A DNA stretch of 24,545 bases from Phycisphaeraceae bacterium (GTDB lineage: Bacteria > Planctomycetota > Phycisphaerae > Phycisphaerales > UBA1924). The notes under the pieces were generated by a model. That model was not told the DNA's origin and searched no databases. It saw only the letters and a list, made by a program, of their open reading frames with translations. The stretch spans positions 1 through 24,545 of the forward strand of contig WUAJ01000012.1 of NCBI GenBank assembly GCA_009827215.1, read 5' to 3'. Within the stretch, counting starts at the first letter, position 1, and each line of letters begins with the position of its first letter. This document shows positions 1 to 8,370 of this stretch, piece after piece. A program made the position numbers and the translations under genes.

Positions 1-1
1 C

Positions 2-547
2 GGGATGGATGTCGTTCGAACGAACATCGAGTCCAAACTCAAAGGCGAACTCTCCATCGAATCCGAGACGGGCAAAGGCACAACTCTCACCATCACAATC
101 CCACTCACTGTGGCGATCATGCCCGCGATGATGGTCGCGGTCGCTGACGAGGTCTTCGCGATCCCACTGAGCAACATCACTGAGATCGTTCGTCCTGAAG
201 AGAATCAGATCTCCGAGATCGGATCGGATCCTGTGATCCACCTGCGTGGTCAGGTCTATCCCCTCATTAGTGCTCAGGAAGTCTTCGATACGCCTGAATC
301 TGAACGCACAAGCGAAAGCTTTGTCGTGGTCATCAGTCACAATCAACGCATGATCGGAGTCCGAGTATCCTCGGTCATTGGTCAGCAAGAAATCGTTATC
401 AAACCACTCGATGGTGTGCAGCGTGAAGGACCAGTCTCTGGCGCCACGATCCGCAATGACGGTTCGGTCAGTCTGATCTGGGACATCACCAAACTCATGC
501 AGTACACCAAACCCACTTCACTCAAACGAGAGTACGCAGTTGCGTAA
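2..547 (+). CDS. cheA: Chemotaxis histidine kinase CheA, C-terminal part (5' truncated by the window)
   Basis: This is the last 181 or so residues of CheA, the kinase that phosphorylates CheY in response to chemoreceptors. The open frame enters from the left edge, so the phosphotransfer, dimerisation and most of the ATPase domain are outside the window. Visible first is the end of the HATPase domain, where GMDVVRTNIESKLKG leads into the ATP-lid-side motif GKGTTLTITIPL. About 135 residues of CheW-like regulatory domain follow (AIPLSNITEIVR, then the repeated-barrel half VISHNQRMIGVRV). That order, ATPase then CheW-like, is diagnostic of CheA. A cheX gene follows after 50 nt on the same strand, which supports a chemotaxis operon. 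The family call is secure; which chemotaxis class it belongs to cannot be told from this fragment. Confidence 0.95.
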   Translation, partial: GMDVVRTNIESKLKGELSIESETGKGTTLTITIPLTVAIMPAMMVAVADEVFAIPLSNITEIVRPEENQISEIGSDPVIHLRGQVYPLISAQEVFDTPESERTSESFVVVISHNQRMIGVRVSSVIGQQEIVIKPLDGVQREGPVSGATIRNDGSVSLIWDITKLMQYTKPTSLKREYAVA

Positions 548-597
548 TCACCCAACCACTGAACCAGCGTGCAAGAGAGTCACTTAAGGAGAAACCA

Positions 598-1092
598 ATG
601 GACGCCAGCATGATTAGCCCCTTTGTCAGCGCAATACAGAATGTATTCTCAACCATGTTCCAGCTGCCTGTCGAGGTGGGTGAACCCAAGATCAAATCCG
701 GACATAAGTCCACCCACGATGTCTCAGGGATCATCGGTGTCTCCGGCGAGATGACAGGAACCATCGTGCTCTCGATGCCTTCAAATGCAGCATCTTCTAT
801 CGTGAGCCTGCTAGCCGGTATGGAGTTCGAGGTTGATTCGCCTGACTTTGCAGATGCAGTCGGCGAGATCGTCAACATGATCTCAGGAAACGCGAAAGCC
901 GAGTTCCAGCGTCGTGATGTTTCGATCTCATGCCCATCAGTTGTCATCGGTTCTGGTCATACCATCGCTGTCCCAACCGGTACACCTTGCGTGATGATCC
1001 CTTGTGCTACTGATTGTGGAGAGGTCGTTCTCGAAGTTGCACTTCGCGAGACTGAAGCACAGGCTACTGAACAATCATCCGCTGCCGCATAA
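598..1092 (+). CDS. cheX: CheX-like CheY-P phosphatase
   Basis: A 164-residue protein of the CheC/CheX/FliY family, which removes the phosphate from CheY-P and so resets the chemotaxis signal in the cytoplasm. The single catalytic motif of the CheX type is visible as E90-x2-N93 within the helix EIVNMISGNAK (residues 90-100), with the usual G97 and K100 behind it. One motif and this length fit CheX better than CheC, which typically carries two such helices. The start is set by a Shine-Dalgarno sequence AAGGAG a few bases before ATG 598. It lies between cheA (50 nt upstream) and cheY (51 nt downstream), so its substrate is probably the neighbouring CheY. The last 15 or so residues are polar and alanine-rich and probably disordered. 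Confidence 0.88.
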   Translation: MDASMISPFVSAIQNVFSTMFQLPVEVGEPKIKSGHKSTHDVSGIIGVSGEMTGTIVLSMPSNAASSIVSLLAGMEFEVDSPDFADAVGEIVNMISGNAKAEFQRRDVSISCPSVVIGSGHTIAVPTGTPCVMIPCATDCGEVVLEVALRETEAQATEQSSAAA

Positions 1093-1143
1093 GCACTACA
1101 CACCACGAATGCACCCACACACTCAACCGCAGGAGCTATCCCA

Positions 1144-1518
1144 ATGAAAATCTTGCTCATCGACGATTCCAAGACCATGCGCAATATCCAGAAGTCTGTC
1201 CTCAAGCAGCTCGGTTACACCGAGATCGAAGAAGCTTGCGACGGACAGGATGCACTCTCGAAAGTCGGCGCTTTCCAACCTGACCTTTGCTTGGTCGACT
1301 GGAACATGCCTGTGATGGACGGCTTGACCTTTGTCAAGAACTTCCGTCAGAACGACAAGACCACTCCGTTGATCATGGTGACTACCGAAGCTGAGAAATC
1401 GCGTGTCATCGAAGCGATCAAAGCTGGAGTGAATAACTATGTGGTCAAGCCGTTCACACCAGACTTGCTTTCAGAGCGCATCACAGAAACGCTCGCGAAA
1501 TGCTCGATCGGTTCTTAA
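1144..1518 (+). CDS. cheY: Single-domain response regulator CheY
   Basis: A 124-residue stand-alone receiver domain with no output domain. All the key receiver residues are present: acidic pair D7/D8, phospho-acceptor D52 in LVDWNMPVMDG, switch threonine T80 in IMVTTEAEK, and K102 in YVVKPF. The stretch IMVTTEAEKSRVIEAIKAGVNNYVVKPF closely resembles flagellar CheY, including an aromatic (Y99) at the switch position. When phosphorylated by CheA it would bind the flagellar motor switch. AGGAG about 8 nt before ATG 1144 gives a good ribosome binding site. It follows cheX by 51 nt and precedes fapA by 21 nt, so it is clearly in the same operon. Confidence 0.95.
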   Translation: MKILLIDDSKTMRNIQKSVLKQLGYTEIEEACDGQDALSKVGAFQPDLCLVDWNMPVMDGLTFVKNFRQNDKTTPLIMVTTEAEKSRVIEAIKAGVNNYVVKPFTPDLLSERITETLAKCSIGS

Positions 1519-1539
1519 CAAGAACCACTGAGGTGTCTC

Positions 1540-3096
1540 GTGGCCGAGGGCTCATGCGATCTTGACCATCTGCTCAGTCTGAGCACAGACGCGGCATCGA
1601 TCAAATGCACGCTGCATGTCGCGCCTACAGATTCCATCAAGGGTCTGGATGTCGTGGCGCTTGAAGCGTTCCTGACTAGTCGTGATGTGCTCGCGCGATA
1701 CATCGATCGCGATGCGCTGCAGAGGTTGATTGACGAGATCATCGAGACCCCCAAACAAGAACACTCGATGGTCGTCGCGACGGGCGAGAAAGCGATCAAC
1801 GGCGCGAGCGCTACCTATACACTTGTGGATTCCGTCCAAGAGCAGTTCGATGCGCTCGCGAAGCGACAGGATGCTGTCAAAAAAGAGGGATCGAACCCTG
1901 CTCCGCCTCCTCCAGATCAGGATGATGCGAACTCAGTCAACTTCTATGACCAGATGGCTTTCGTAGTTGTTCAAAGAGGCGATCCGATCGCGCAAAAAAC
2001 CGAAGGCTCGATGGGTACGGATGGCTCCGATGTGTTCGGCGCAACCATCACAGCTCAGGACGGCAAGGCAAACGATGATGTCATTGACAACTCGATCATC
2101 GTCAACGAGAACGGCTTGTGCACCGCAGCGGTCTCGGGCGTGCTCACTGCGACACCACTGAAGATATCCATCTCCGAAACACTCGAGATCAGGGGTGATG
2201 TTGACTTCCAGACTGGCCGGATCACTTTCCCAGGATCAGTGACGGTTAACGGCGGTGTCAAAGACCATTTCAGCATCAGTGCAGATCACGACATCACCAT
2301 CCATGGATTGGTCGAGTGCGCCAAGATCGAATCACTGAAGAACATCACCCTGACGCGTGGGATGGCCGGGAAAGACACCGGCACACTCCATTGCGCTGGA
2401 GATCTTACCGCACGCTATCTTGAGAGCACGATCGGAATCGTCATCGGGAACGCTCATATCCAGAGTGAAATCACCAACTCATCCATCAATGTCCGAGGCA
2501 AACTCAATGCCGAGCAAGCGGTCATTCGGGGTGGAAAGGTGCTCGTCTCGAAGGAAGCCGTGGTAAACAGCATCGGGTCTCCGCAAGGCGTTGAGACCAC
2601 GATCGCGATCGGGGTGCTCGAAGAACTCGAAGTTGAAATCCGCGCCATCGACGAACTCAGCGAAAAACTGCAGTCCCAGATCAAGTCCATGACCACCAAG
2701 AAAGAGACCTACTCCGCTTCGATCGCCAAACCGACAGCAAGTCAGATCGAAGAGATGATGGGTATGGACTTCGAACTCCAGGAATACCAATCACGACTCA
2801 CGCAGTTGAGTGACGCGCGTCTAGTTCATCAGGAACTGCTCTCAAACAACACAACTCAGCGACTGGTCGTCAACAAAGCGATCTACGCGAAGAGTGTCCT
2901 CTACCTCCCAGGATTCCGTGTCGAGTTCAAGCAAGATCTGGTCGGAGAGTCCATCATCGAGCTCGGCAGCGTCGGTCAACCGAGCATCACCTTCCGCGGA
3001 CAAACTGTTCCACTCGGCGAACATGCGCGTGTGCTCACTGATGAAACATATCTGCGTGTGATTGAAGACGCACCGGCTCAAAAAGCTGCGGCGTAA
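1540..3096 (+). CDS. fapA: FapA (DUF342) family protein
   Basis: A 518-residue FapA/DUF342 protein. After an N-terminal region of about 200 residues, roughly residues 215-355 form the glycine- and aspartate-rich beta-helix repeat typical of the family (EIRGDVDFQTGRITFPGSV, then VNGGVKDHFSISADHDITIHG, and later NSIGSPQGVETTIAIG). A coiled-coil stretch rich in E, L and K follows at about 357-440, then a short beta-rich C-terminus. FapA proteins have been linked to flagellar assembly and polar localisation in Vibrio; the exact activity is unclear. The start is GTG 1540, preceded by GAGGTG; no in-frame ATG fits as well. A proline-rich linker (APPPPDQDD) lies near residues 122-132. Position directly behind cheY suggests a flagellar or chemotaxis role, which is inference. 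Confidence 0.88.
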   Translation: MAEGSCDLDHLLSLSTDAASIKCTLHVAPTDSIKGLDVVALEAFLTSRDVLARYIDRDALQRLIDEIIETPKQEHSMVVATGEKAINGASATYTLVDSVQEQFDALAKRQDAVKKEGSNPAPPPPDQDDANSVNFYDQMAFVVVQRGDPIAQKTEGSMGTDGSDVFGATITAQDGKANDDVIDNSIIVNENGLCTAAVSGVLTATPLKISISETLEIRGDVDFQTGRITFPGSVTVNGGVKDHFSISADHDITIHGLVECAKIESLKNITLTRGMAGKDTGTLHCAGDLTARYLESTIGIVIGNAHIQSEITNSSINVRGKLNAEQAVIRGGKVLVSKEAVVNSIGSPQGVETTIAIGVLEELEVEIRAIDELSEKLQSQIKSMTTKKETYSASIAKPTASQIEEMMGMDFELQEYQSRLTQLSDARLVHQELLSNNTTQRLVVNKAIYAKSVLYLPGFRVEFKQDLVGESIIELGSVGQPSITFRGQTVPLGEHARVLTDETYLRVIEDAPAQKAAA

Positions 3097-3145
3097 GCAA
3101 ACCAACCTCACCACACACCAGAACCGCTCGCGCCTCCGAGTGGTA

Positions 3146-3151
3146 TATGCT
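3146..3151 (+). promoter_or_regulatory. Possible -10 box for the cytochrome-like gene at 3189
   Basis: TATGCT matches the sigma-70 -10 consensus at four of six bases and lies 37 nt before ATG 3189, leaving a leader of about 32 nt that contains the Shine-Dalgarno sequence TAGAGGA. No convincing -35 is seen. The 92-nt gap after fapA makes an independent promoter plausible. Confidence 0.3.
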
Positions 3152-3188
3152 TATCAGCAGACCCATCAGAACATGGGTAGAGGACATC

Positions 3189-4496
3189 ATGCCCGCACGG
3201 CAACCAAACAAAGCAAGCAGATTCAAACTCCGCAGCGCCACCAGCGTGATGGGGTTGCTCTGCACATGCCTGCTGATCGGCTTTGCGCAACAACCTGAGC
3301 AATCCACCCCGACACAAATCACCGATCCGGAGCATAAGCAAGAATCTGATCCTATCGAAACCACACTCCAAGAGTGCGAGGTCACATTCACCTCAGGCCG
3401 CACGCTCACTGGGATCATGATGGACTCAGACGAAGACGAAATCGTTCTTCGTATCAACGGCATCGACACGACCTATCGACGCGCACGCATCTCAAAGATC
3501 GAGTTCCTTCCGCCCGTCGAGGAGCGATTCGAGAGATTCAGAGCCGCGATCCCAGACAACGACATCGAGGGTCGTTTGGTGCTGGTCGATTGGCTGCGAG
3601 ACCGCCGTGCATATGCACTCGCGATCGCGGAGCTTGCTTCGATCCTTGAAGTCGAACCCAACCACCCCCAAGCAAAGATTCTCAAGACCTGGCTCGAGCA
3701 ACATCTCAAACTGATCGAGAATCGTTCAAAGACATCTGATCCAAGCGACAAAACAAGATCAACTCGGAGTATCAAAGAATCAGCGATCCCACTGCTCAGC
3801 GAGGAACAAATCAACCTCGTGCGTGTGTATGAACTGGACCTATCAGATCCTCCTGATCTCAAGGTCAAGAACGAGACGATCCGTGCCTTGATGAGTCAAA
3901 TGCCTGGCGCATTTCCGGTCGGCGAGGAAGAACGCGAAGCGATCCTGGATAGCGATGATCTGGACAAGCTCCGCTTGCTCTTTCGGCACAAGGCACGCGA
4001 TCTGTACTCCGAGGTCCAAGTGCTCGAAGACCCCCAATCCTTCAAGGACTTCAACAAGCACATCGCCGGACGCACGGGCTGGTTGATCAACGGCTGCGCC
4101 ACCACGCGTTGTCACGGCGGAGCCGAAGCCGGGGATTTACAACTCGTCGGTCGTCAATCAAACTCCACGCAGGCGCTCTACACCAACTTCGTGATCCTGG
4201 ATCAATATGAACTCGCCGACGGGACTCCACTCATAGATTATGTAGATCCGGATCGCTCCCCTTTGGTGCATATGGGATTGGTGCGATCCAGATCGCTCTA
4301 TCCGCATCCTGAGGTGGACGCTCAGAAGTTTGGACGCGATTGGAGACCCGTGTTCCGATCCACAAAAGCGACCAACTTCAAGCGGACGACGGACTGGATC
4401 CGCTCGATATATACCCCTCGTCCCGATTACGGCTTTCAATACCCGCCTCCTGATGCCGAGGGTTCACAATCGGACGAAAACGCGTCACAACCCTGA
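3189..4496 (+). CDS. Secreted protein with a single CX4CH c-type heme motif
   Basis: A 435-residue exported protein of no recognised family. ATG 3189 is chosen over an upstream in-frame ATG at 3147 because TAGAGGA lies 4-5 nt before it and because it places a normal signal peptide at the start (basic n-region, then VMGLLCTCLLIGFAQQ). Residues about 45-90 look like a small beta-rich module (TSGRTLTGIMMDSDEDEIVL). A helical, possibly TPR-like stretch follows (VLVDWLRDRRAYALAIAELASI). The C-terminal third contains C303-ATTR-C308-H309-GG, a CX4CH variant of the c-type heme motif, and a later M362 in PLVHMGL that could be the distal ligand. Heme attachment and an electron-transfer or redox-sensing role outside the cytoplasm are inferred. 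Exported cytochrome-like proteins with NGC...CHGG motifs are common in Planctomycetota. Confidence 0.78.
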   Translation: MPARQPNKASRFKLRSATSVMGLLCTCLLIGFAQQPEQSTPTQITDPEHKQESDPIETTLQECEVTFTSGRTLTGIMMDSDEDEIVLRINGIDTTYRRARISKIEFLPPVEERFERFRAAIPDNDIEGRLVLVDWLRDRRAYALAIAELASILEVEPNHPQAKILKTWLEQHLKLIENRSKTSDPSDKTRSTRSIKESAIPLLSEEQINLVRVYELDLSDPPDLKVKNETIRALMSQMPGAFPVGEEEREAILDSDDLDKLRLLFRHKARDLYSEVQVLEDPQSFKDFNKHIAGRTGWLINGCATTRCHGGAEAGDLQLVGRQSNSTQALYTNFVILDQYELADGTPLIDYVDPDRSPLVHMGLVRSRSLYPHPEVDAQKFGRDWRPVFRSTKATNFKRTTDWIRSIYTPRPDYGFQYPPPDAEGSQSDENASQP

Positions 4497-4543
4497 CCTT
4501 CCAGCAGACGACTCCCAACCCCCCACCACTGGCGCTGGCGCGC

Positions 4544-4549
4544 TACCAT
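4544..4549 (+). promoter_or_regulatory. Possible -10 box for the lipoprotein gene at 4609
   Basis: TACCAT in the gap between the cytochrome-like gene and the lipoprotein gene, 60 nt before ATG 4609. The same hexamer occurs before the FKBP and DUF1569 genes. There is no recognisable -35, so this is a weak call. Confidence 0.25.
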
Positions 4550-4608
4550 AGACCTCATCTCCCTGCTCCCGAGACAACTGAGCGGGGTATCCGAAGGATG
4601 CGAGACCA

Positions 4609-6027
4609 ATGACACAGAACTTGATGATTTCGTCCACCACAATCCGAGCCGCTCTTATTGCCCTTGCCGGATCCGCTCTGATGCTCAGCGGCTGCTCCAA
4701 ATCGGACGATGCGAAGTCCGCTTCGGCGCAAGCCGGCTCTGAGTTCCGGAATGTCTCGATTGGGGATCCAACCTACGACAACGCATACAGCAAGCAGGCG
4801 TACAACAAAGCCGCGGAAGTGACCGCAGAGCACGCCGGCAGTGACGCTCCGTATGGCGAAGCCGCCGCGGTCGCTCAGTCACTCGCCAAGCTTGGCCTCG
4901 CGACCCTGTCCGCGAATGAAGCATCAGCAGCAGAAACTGAAGCGATGCATCAATCCCGTATCATCCGCGGCCATCTGAGTGAGTGGATCGCGATGAACGC
5001 AGTAGCGAAAGCATCGACCAACTTCGATATCAGTGACGATAAAGCCGCGCTCGAGGAGCTCATCGAACTTCGCAATAACGATGTGGTCCAGTACACCAAG
5101 CGGATGGATTCGCTCCACGAAGAAATCGAAGCGTACCGCGCTCAGATCGCGGATCTGGATGCCAAAGCACAGAGTGAACGCAATGAGAGTGCTCGATTCG
5201 AGCTCCAGATGACCAGCGTGAGCGCGACGCAAGCCGCACAGCTCGCCGAACGCGTGCGTGAGCATTCATTGCGTGCGGATGGATTCGAACTCGAGTCCAC
5301 ACGAATCCAAGGGATCGTGGGTCAGCTCCTCCCAGGCGCTCACGAGGTCGAACTTCAGGTCAAGAAAGCAAAGGATCAGATCGATCTGCTGCAACTCTCG
5401 ATCGATGAGCTTGAGCAGCGAGTGCGTGACTCCAAAGCCGACTCCGCTCAAGCTCGCGCCAACGCAGAGCAAGCACGATCCGCGATCACTTCCCTCGTCC
5501 AAAAACTCGAAGAATACCACGAATCAAACGTGATCCCTGCGAATGAATCGGTCATCTCGGTGATCAGACAGTCGATCCGTGCCGCGGGCGGCGCCACCGA
5601 CAACGCGAAGACCAGTGGCTCGATTGCGAAAGCTTCTGGTCAAGAGCAGCTCGCTCGCGCACTGTCTCGTCAAGCACGAGGCGAAGCGGAGATGGCGATG
5701 CTCTACCAATCGATCATGGAATCAGGACTCTCCGGATCATGGGAATCGAGCATGCAATCCCACGAGACTCGCCGTGACGAGCTCTACGCAGAATCCCAGC
5801 AGTCCTTCCAAGACGCCGCATCATCGCTGCGTCGCGTGCGTGTGCGTGGTGAGAGCGGCGAAGCGCTCGAAGCCGCCGCGGCTCGTTTGGACCTGCTCGG
5901 AGGGGTCGAACCTGAACCAGAGTACTCGGAAGAGTACGATTCCGAAGAAACCCAGTACGATGACTCGGAGTCCTACGAGGACAGCGAGTTTGATTCAGAA
6001 GCCGAGGATATTGACGAGGAAGGTTGA
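4609..6027 (+). CDS. Lipoprotein with a long coiled coil and an acidic tail
   Basis: A 472-residue predicted lipoprotein of unknown function. The N-terminus has a hydrophobic segment (AALIALAGSALML) ending in the lipobox LSGC with C29 as the lipidated cysteine. Residues about 145-300 have strong heptad character rich in E, Q, L and A (for example SLHEEIEAYRAQIADLDAKA), indicating a long coiled coil. The last 38 or so residues are extremely acidic and tyrosine-rich (EPEPEYSEEYDSEETQYDDS) and probably disordered. ATG 4609 is used; an in-frame ATG at 4624 would also keep the signal peptide. A GAAGGA element lies slightly far upstream. A structural or adaptor role at the membrane is possible but is only inference. 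Its stop codon sits inside a hairpin at 6014-6047. Confidence 0.8.
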   Translation: MTQNLMISSTTIRAALIALAGSALMLSGCSKSDDAKSASAQAGSEFRNVSIGDPTYDNAYSKQAYNKAAEVTAEHAGSDAPYGEAAAVAQSLAKLGLATLSANEASAAETEAMHQSRIIRGHLSEWIAMNAVAKASTNFDISDDKAALEELIELRNNDVVQYTKRMDSLHEEIEAYRAQIADLDAKAQSERNESARFELQMTSVSATQAAQLAERVREHSLRADGFELESTRIQGIVGQLLPGAHEVELQVKKAKDQIDLLQLSIDELEQRVRDSKADSAQARANAEQARSAITSLVQKLEEYHESNVIPANESVISVIRQSIRAAGGATDNAKTSGSIAKASGQEQLARALSRQARGEAEMAMLYQSIMESGLSGSWESSMQSHETRRDELYAESQQSFQDAASSLRRVRVRGESGEALEAAAARLDLLGGVEPEPEYSEEYDSEETQYDDSESYEDSEFDSEAEDIDEEG

Positions 6028-6047
6028 GTTTTTACCACTCTCCTCGT
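6014..6047 (+). terminator. Hairpin around the lipoprotein stop codon, weak terminator candidate
   Basis: ACGAGGA at 6014-6020 pairs perfectly with TCCTCGT at 6041-6047. Inside it GAGT (6026-6029) pairs with ACTC (6037-6040). The two stems are separated by an asymmetric internal loop that includes the TGA stop. No T-run follows, so it may be a weak terminator or mRNA-stability element rather than a classical intrinsic terminator. Confidence 0.3.
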
Positions 6048-6087
6048 TCGTTGAACATCCCAACTCGGCATCGCGAGCTGTGCCAAC

Positions 6088-7062
6088 ATGAGTGATGCGA
6101 AGAAATCCTCGACCGTCAAGGGTGCTCCAAAGCTCCCTGAGGTTCAGCAGCATCTCGTGCGCCCCAATGATCCAGTCATCGGAACCATCGTCTCCACCAA
6201 ACGCTGCACCGTGTCCGACCGTTCCGCGAGTTATGTCCGGCACATCGAGATCGATGTCGCTGGAACCGCTCTTGAAGGATCGTGGAGAGCCGGACAGTCC
6301 TTTGGAGTACTCCCACCCGGCACAACCCCTTCTGGAAAACCCCACAAACTCCGTCTCTACTCCATCTCCTGTCCAACAGGAGGCGAAACAGGGGACGGCA
6401 CGATCATCTCAACCACACTCAAACGACTCATCGACGAGCACTGGGATGACCACACTCTCTATCTCGGAGAGTGCTCCAACTACCTCGCGGATCTGCAGGT
6501 CGGCGACAAGGTCGAACTGACCGGTCCAGCTGGGAAACGATTCTTACTCCCAGAGAATCCAGAAGATCACAACTTCATCTTCTTCGCCGCAGGAACTGGG
6601 ATCGCGCCATTCCGAGGGATGATCGGGGATCTCGTCAAAGCCGGGATGCCCTCACGCGTAGACCTGTTTATGGGCGTCTCGTACGAGACCGATCTGCTCT
6701 ACGACAACGAGTTCAAGGAACTCGCGAAGGATTACCCCGATCGCTTCTTCTATCGCCCTGCGATCTCGCGTCATCTGACGCACAACCAATCCCGATACAT
6801 GTATGTCCAGCATCGGCTTGAGGAAGATCGAGCCGTGCTCACAGAGATCCTGAAGAGCGAGCGGACACTGATCTACATTTGCGGCATCGCAAAGATGGAA
6901 ATGGGGATCTTTCGGATGCTCAAACGCATCCTCGATCCAGAATCGCTCGCACAGTACCTCAAGATCGACCCATCGATCGGGGATGACCCAGACCAATGGG
7001 ATAGATCGATGATCCCAAGGAAGATCAAACCGACCAAACGGCTGATGCTTGAGGTCTACTGA
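6088..7062 (+). CDS. Ferredoxin-NADP+ reductase-like flavoprotein
   Basis: A 324-residue FAD-containing reductase of the plant-type FNR fold, which moves electrons between NAD(P)H and ferredoxin, flavodoxin or a similar carrier in the cytoplasm. FAD-binding motifs are R89-L-Y-S92 (in LRLYSIS) and G127-E-C-S130. The nucleotide-binding part carries AAGTGIAPFRGM (residues 167-178) and the C265-G266 pair. The protein ends in an aromatic residue, Y324, as plant-type FNRs do, where it stacks on the flavin. No iron-sulfur cysteine cluster is seen in the sequence, so the electron partner is a separate protein. The first 30 or so residues are a polar extension before the FAD domain. It resembles photosynthetic-type FNR and the reductase part of BoxA-like proteins; the exact partner is unknown. 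It lies 60 nt after the lipoprotein gene and no clear promoter is visible. Confidence 0.9.
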   Translation: MSDAKKSSTVKGAPKLPEVQQHLVRPNDPVIGTIVSTKRCTVSDRSASYVRHIEIDVAGTALEGSWRAGQSFGVLPPGTTPSGKPHKLRLYSISCPTGGETGDGTIISTTLKRLIDEHWDDHTLYLGECSNYLADLQVGDKVELTGPAGKRFLLPENPEDHNFIFFAAGTGIAPFRGMIGDLVKAGMPSRVDLFMGVSYETDLLYDNEFKELAKDYPDRFFYRPAISRHLTHNQSRYMYVQHRLEEDRAVLTEILKSERTLIYICGIAKMEMGIFRMLKRILDPESLAQYLKIDPSIGDDPDQWDRSMIPRKIKPTKRLMLEVY

Positions 7063-7127
7063 CCCCACTGATGCCCACTGAGCGGATTTGATACCTTCCT
7101 GAGACAGAACAACACGCTTCAATGCCA

Positions 7128-7133
7128 TACACT
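7128..7133 (+). promoter_or_regulatory. Possible -10 box for the secreted protein at 7197
   Basis: TACACT followed by CTG, the same string seen in front of the lipoprotein gene on the minus strand (23580-23585) and, less the final G, before trpG. Here it lies 69 nt before the start, so the transcript would have a leader of about 57 nt carrying the GGAGGA ribosome binding site. No clear -35. Confidence 0.35.
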
Positions 7134-7196
7134 CTGACCAGAGTCCGGAGCGGAAATGAGCCCCGGATCGACGAAATGCACCTGATGGAGGATCCC

Positions 7197-8321
7197 ATGC
7201 GGACCGAATCCACACGACGCCGTTCCCTGACCCGCTCGATCATGAACCCGATCCTCGCGATCGCTCTTTTTGGAATGACCAGCACTGCGATGGCGCAAGC
7301 GACGCTCCCGCTCTCAACTGTGGAAGCCGCGTCGATCAACAGCTCTCAGCAGTCGCAGATCTCCAGCTACGCATCTCAGTGGACTGAGCGTGCAAGCGGG
7401 ACAGATATGCAAGCCGCATCGAGAGCACAGACCAAACTCATTGAACCGCTCATCAACGCACGCGTTTCGATCTCGTTCCGCAGAGCGTACTCCGATGCGT
7501 TGGGATCGTACTTTGATGAACTCGAATCCAACGCTGACATCAGTTCAACATTCACAGCGCTCCGTATCGCAGGGGAACTGGGGACCTCACGCGGAACCCA
7601 AATCATCCTCGCCGGACTCAACAGCGACGACGCGGGAACACGCATTTTTGCTGCTGGTCGTGCCGGACGCACCTTCCGAACCACAGCAACCAATGGTCCG
7701 GCGCTCTCCGCGAGCGATCTGACCTCACTGATCCAGAAACTCGATTCACTCGCGGATTCCAGCGATGACCAATCGCTCGTCAGCGCGTGCATCCAAGCAC
7801 TCGGATACGGCTGCTCCCTCCCATCCAACGACTTCCTCCAAGCGCGTGCACTGTGCATCAGCGCGATGTGTGACGCAGCCGCAGCCCAACTCACTGGAAA
7901 CGGCTCGGACCTCGAATCGCGAGTCCGTATCGCCATGCTCGGATCGGGTGCTGCAACCAACTCGCTGCTCCAAGTCGGCGAGGACTCAACCAAAGACGGT
8001 ATCAAATCTGCTGTCGCGCTTGGCGCTGACATGATCTCCGTCGTACTGTCGCAGGTCATCTCCAACTCGATGCCCGATGTGGACAACCGTGACCTTCAAG
8101 TCGCGCTCGTGCGTTCGGGAGAATCGCTCCTGTACTTTGCGCTGCGTGAATACGCGGAACTCAATCGCAGACCGGTCGGGAATGTCCAGCAGACCCAGTT
8201 CGCGCAGCTGCTCGAACAAGGTGAAGATCGCAGCTTCCGCAACCAAGCAGCACTACTGCTGGGACCTGGATCTCCGATTGTGACCGAGTTCGGATTCGCG
8301 GACGACCGATTCGTCAACTAA
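7197..8321 (+). CDS. Secreted helical (HEAT-like) repeat protein, function unknown
   Basis: A 374-residue exported protein. ATG 7197 is preferred to an in-frame ATG at 7122 because GGAGGA (7187-7192) precedes it at ideal spacing and because it yields a standard signal peptide: MRTESTRRRS, a hydrophobic stretch, then AMA followed by QA as the likely cleavage site. The mature part is alpha-helical and alanine/leucine/serine-rich; residues around 115-200 contain repeated helix pairs that resemble HEAT repeats (FTALRIAGELGTSRGTQIIL, then SLVSACIQALGYG). No catalytic motif or known domain is recognised. Located between the FNR-like gene and oppA, in the same direction; no functional link to either is evident. 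A periplasmic scaffold or binding role is a guess. Confidence 0.8.
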   Translation: MRTESTRRRSLTRSIMNPILAIALFGMTSTAMAQATLPLSTVEAASINSSQQSQISSYASQWTERASGTDMQAASRAQTKLIEPLINARVSISFRRAYSDALGSYFDELESNADISSTFTALRIAGELGTSRGTQIILAGLNSDDAGTRIFAAGRAGRTFRTTATNGPALSASDLTSLIQKLDSLADSSDDQSLVSACIQALGYGCSLPSNDFLQARALCISAMCDAAAAQLTGNGSDLESRVRIAMLGSGAATNSLLQVGEDSTKDGIKSAVALGADMISVVLSQVISNSMPDVDNRDLQVALVRSGESLLYFALREYAELNRRPVGNVQQTQFAQLLEQGEDRSFRNQAALLLGPGSPIVTEFGFADDRFVN

Positions 8322-8358
8322 GCACGCTTCTCAAGCAACATCCGAGCAGATCAACGGG

Positions 8359-8364
8359 TACAGT
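8359..8364 (+). promoter_or_regulatory. -10-like box placed for a leaderless oppA transcript
   Basis: TACAGT, then six bases (GGTCCT), then ATG 8371. Transcription normally starts 6-8 nt after the -10 box, so the mRNA would begin at or within a base or two of the start codon. There is no Shine-Dalgarno sequence. A poor -35 match (GCAACA) lies 18 nt upstream. Confidence 0.5.
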
Positions 8365-8370
8365 GGTCCT

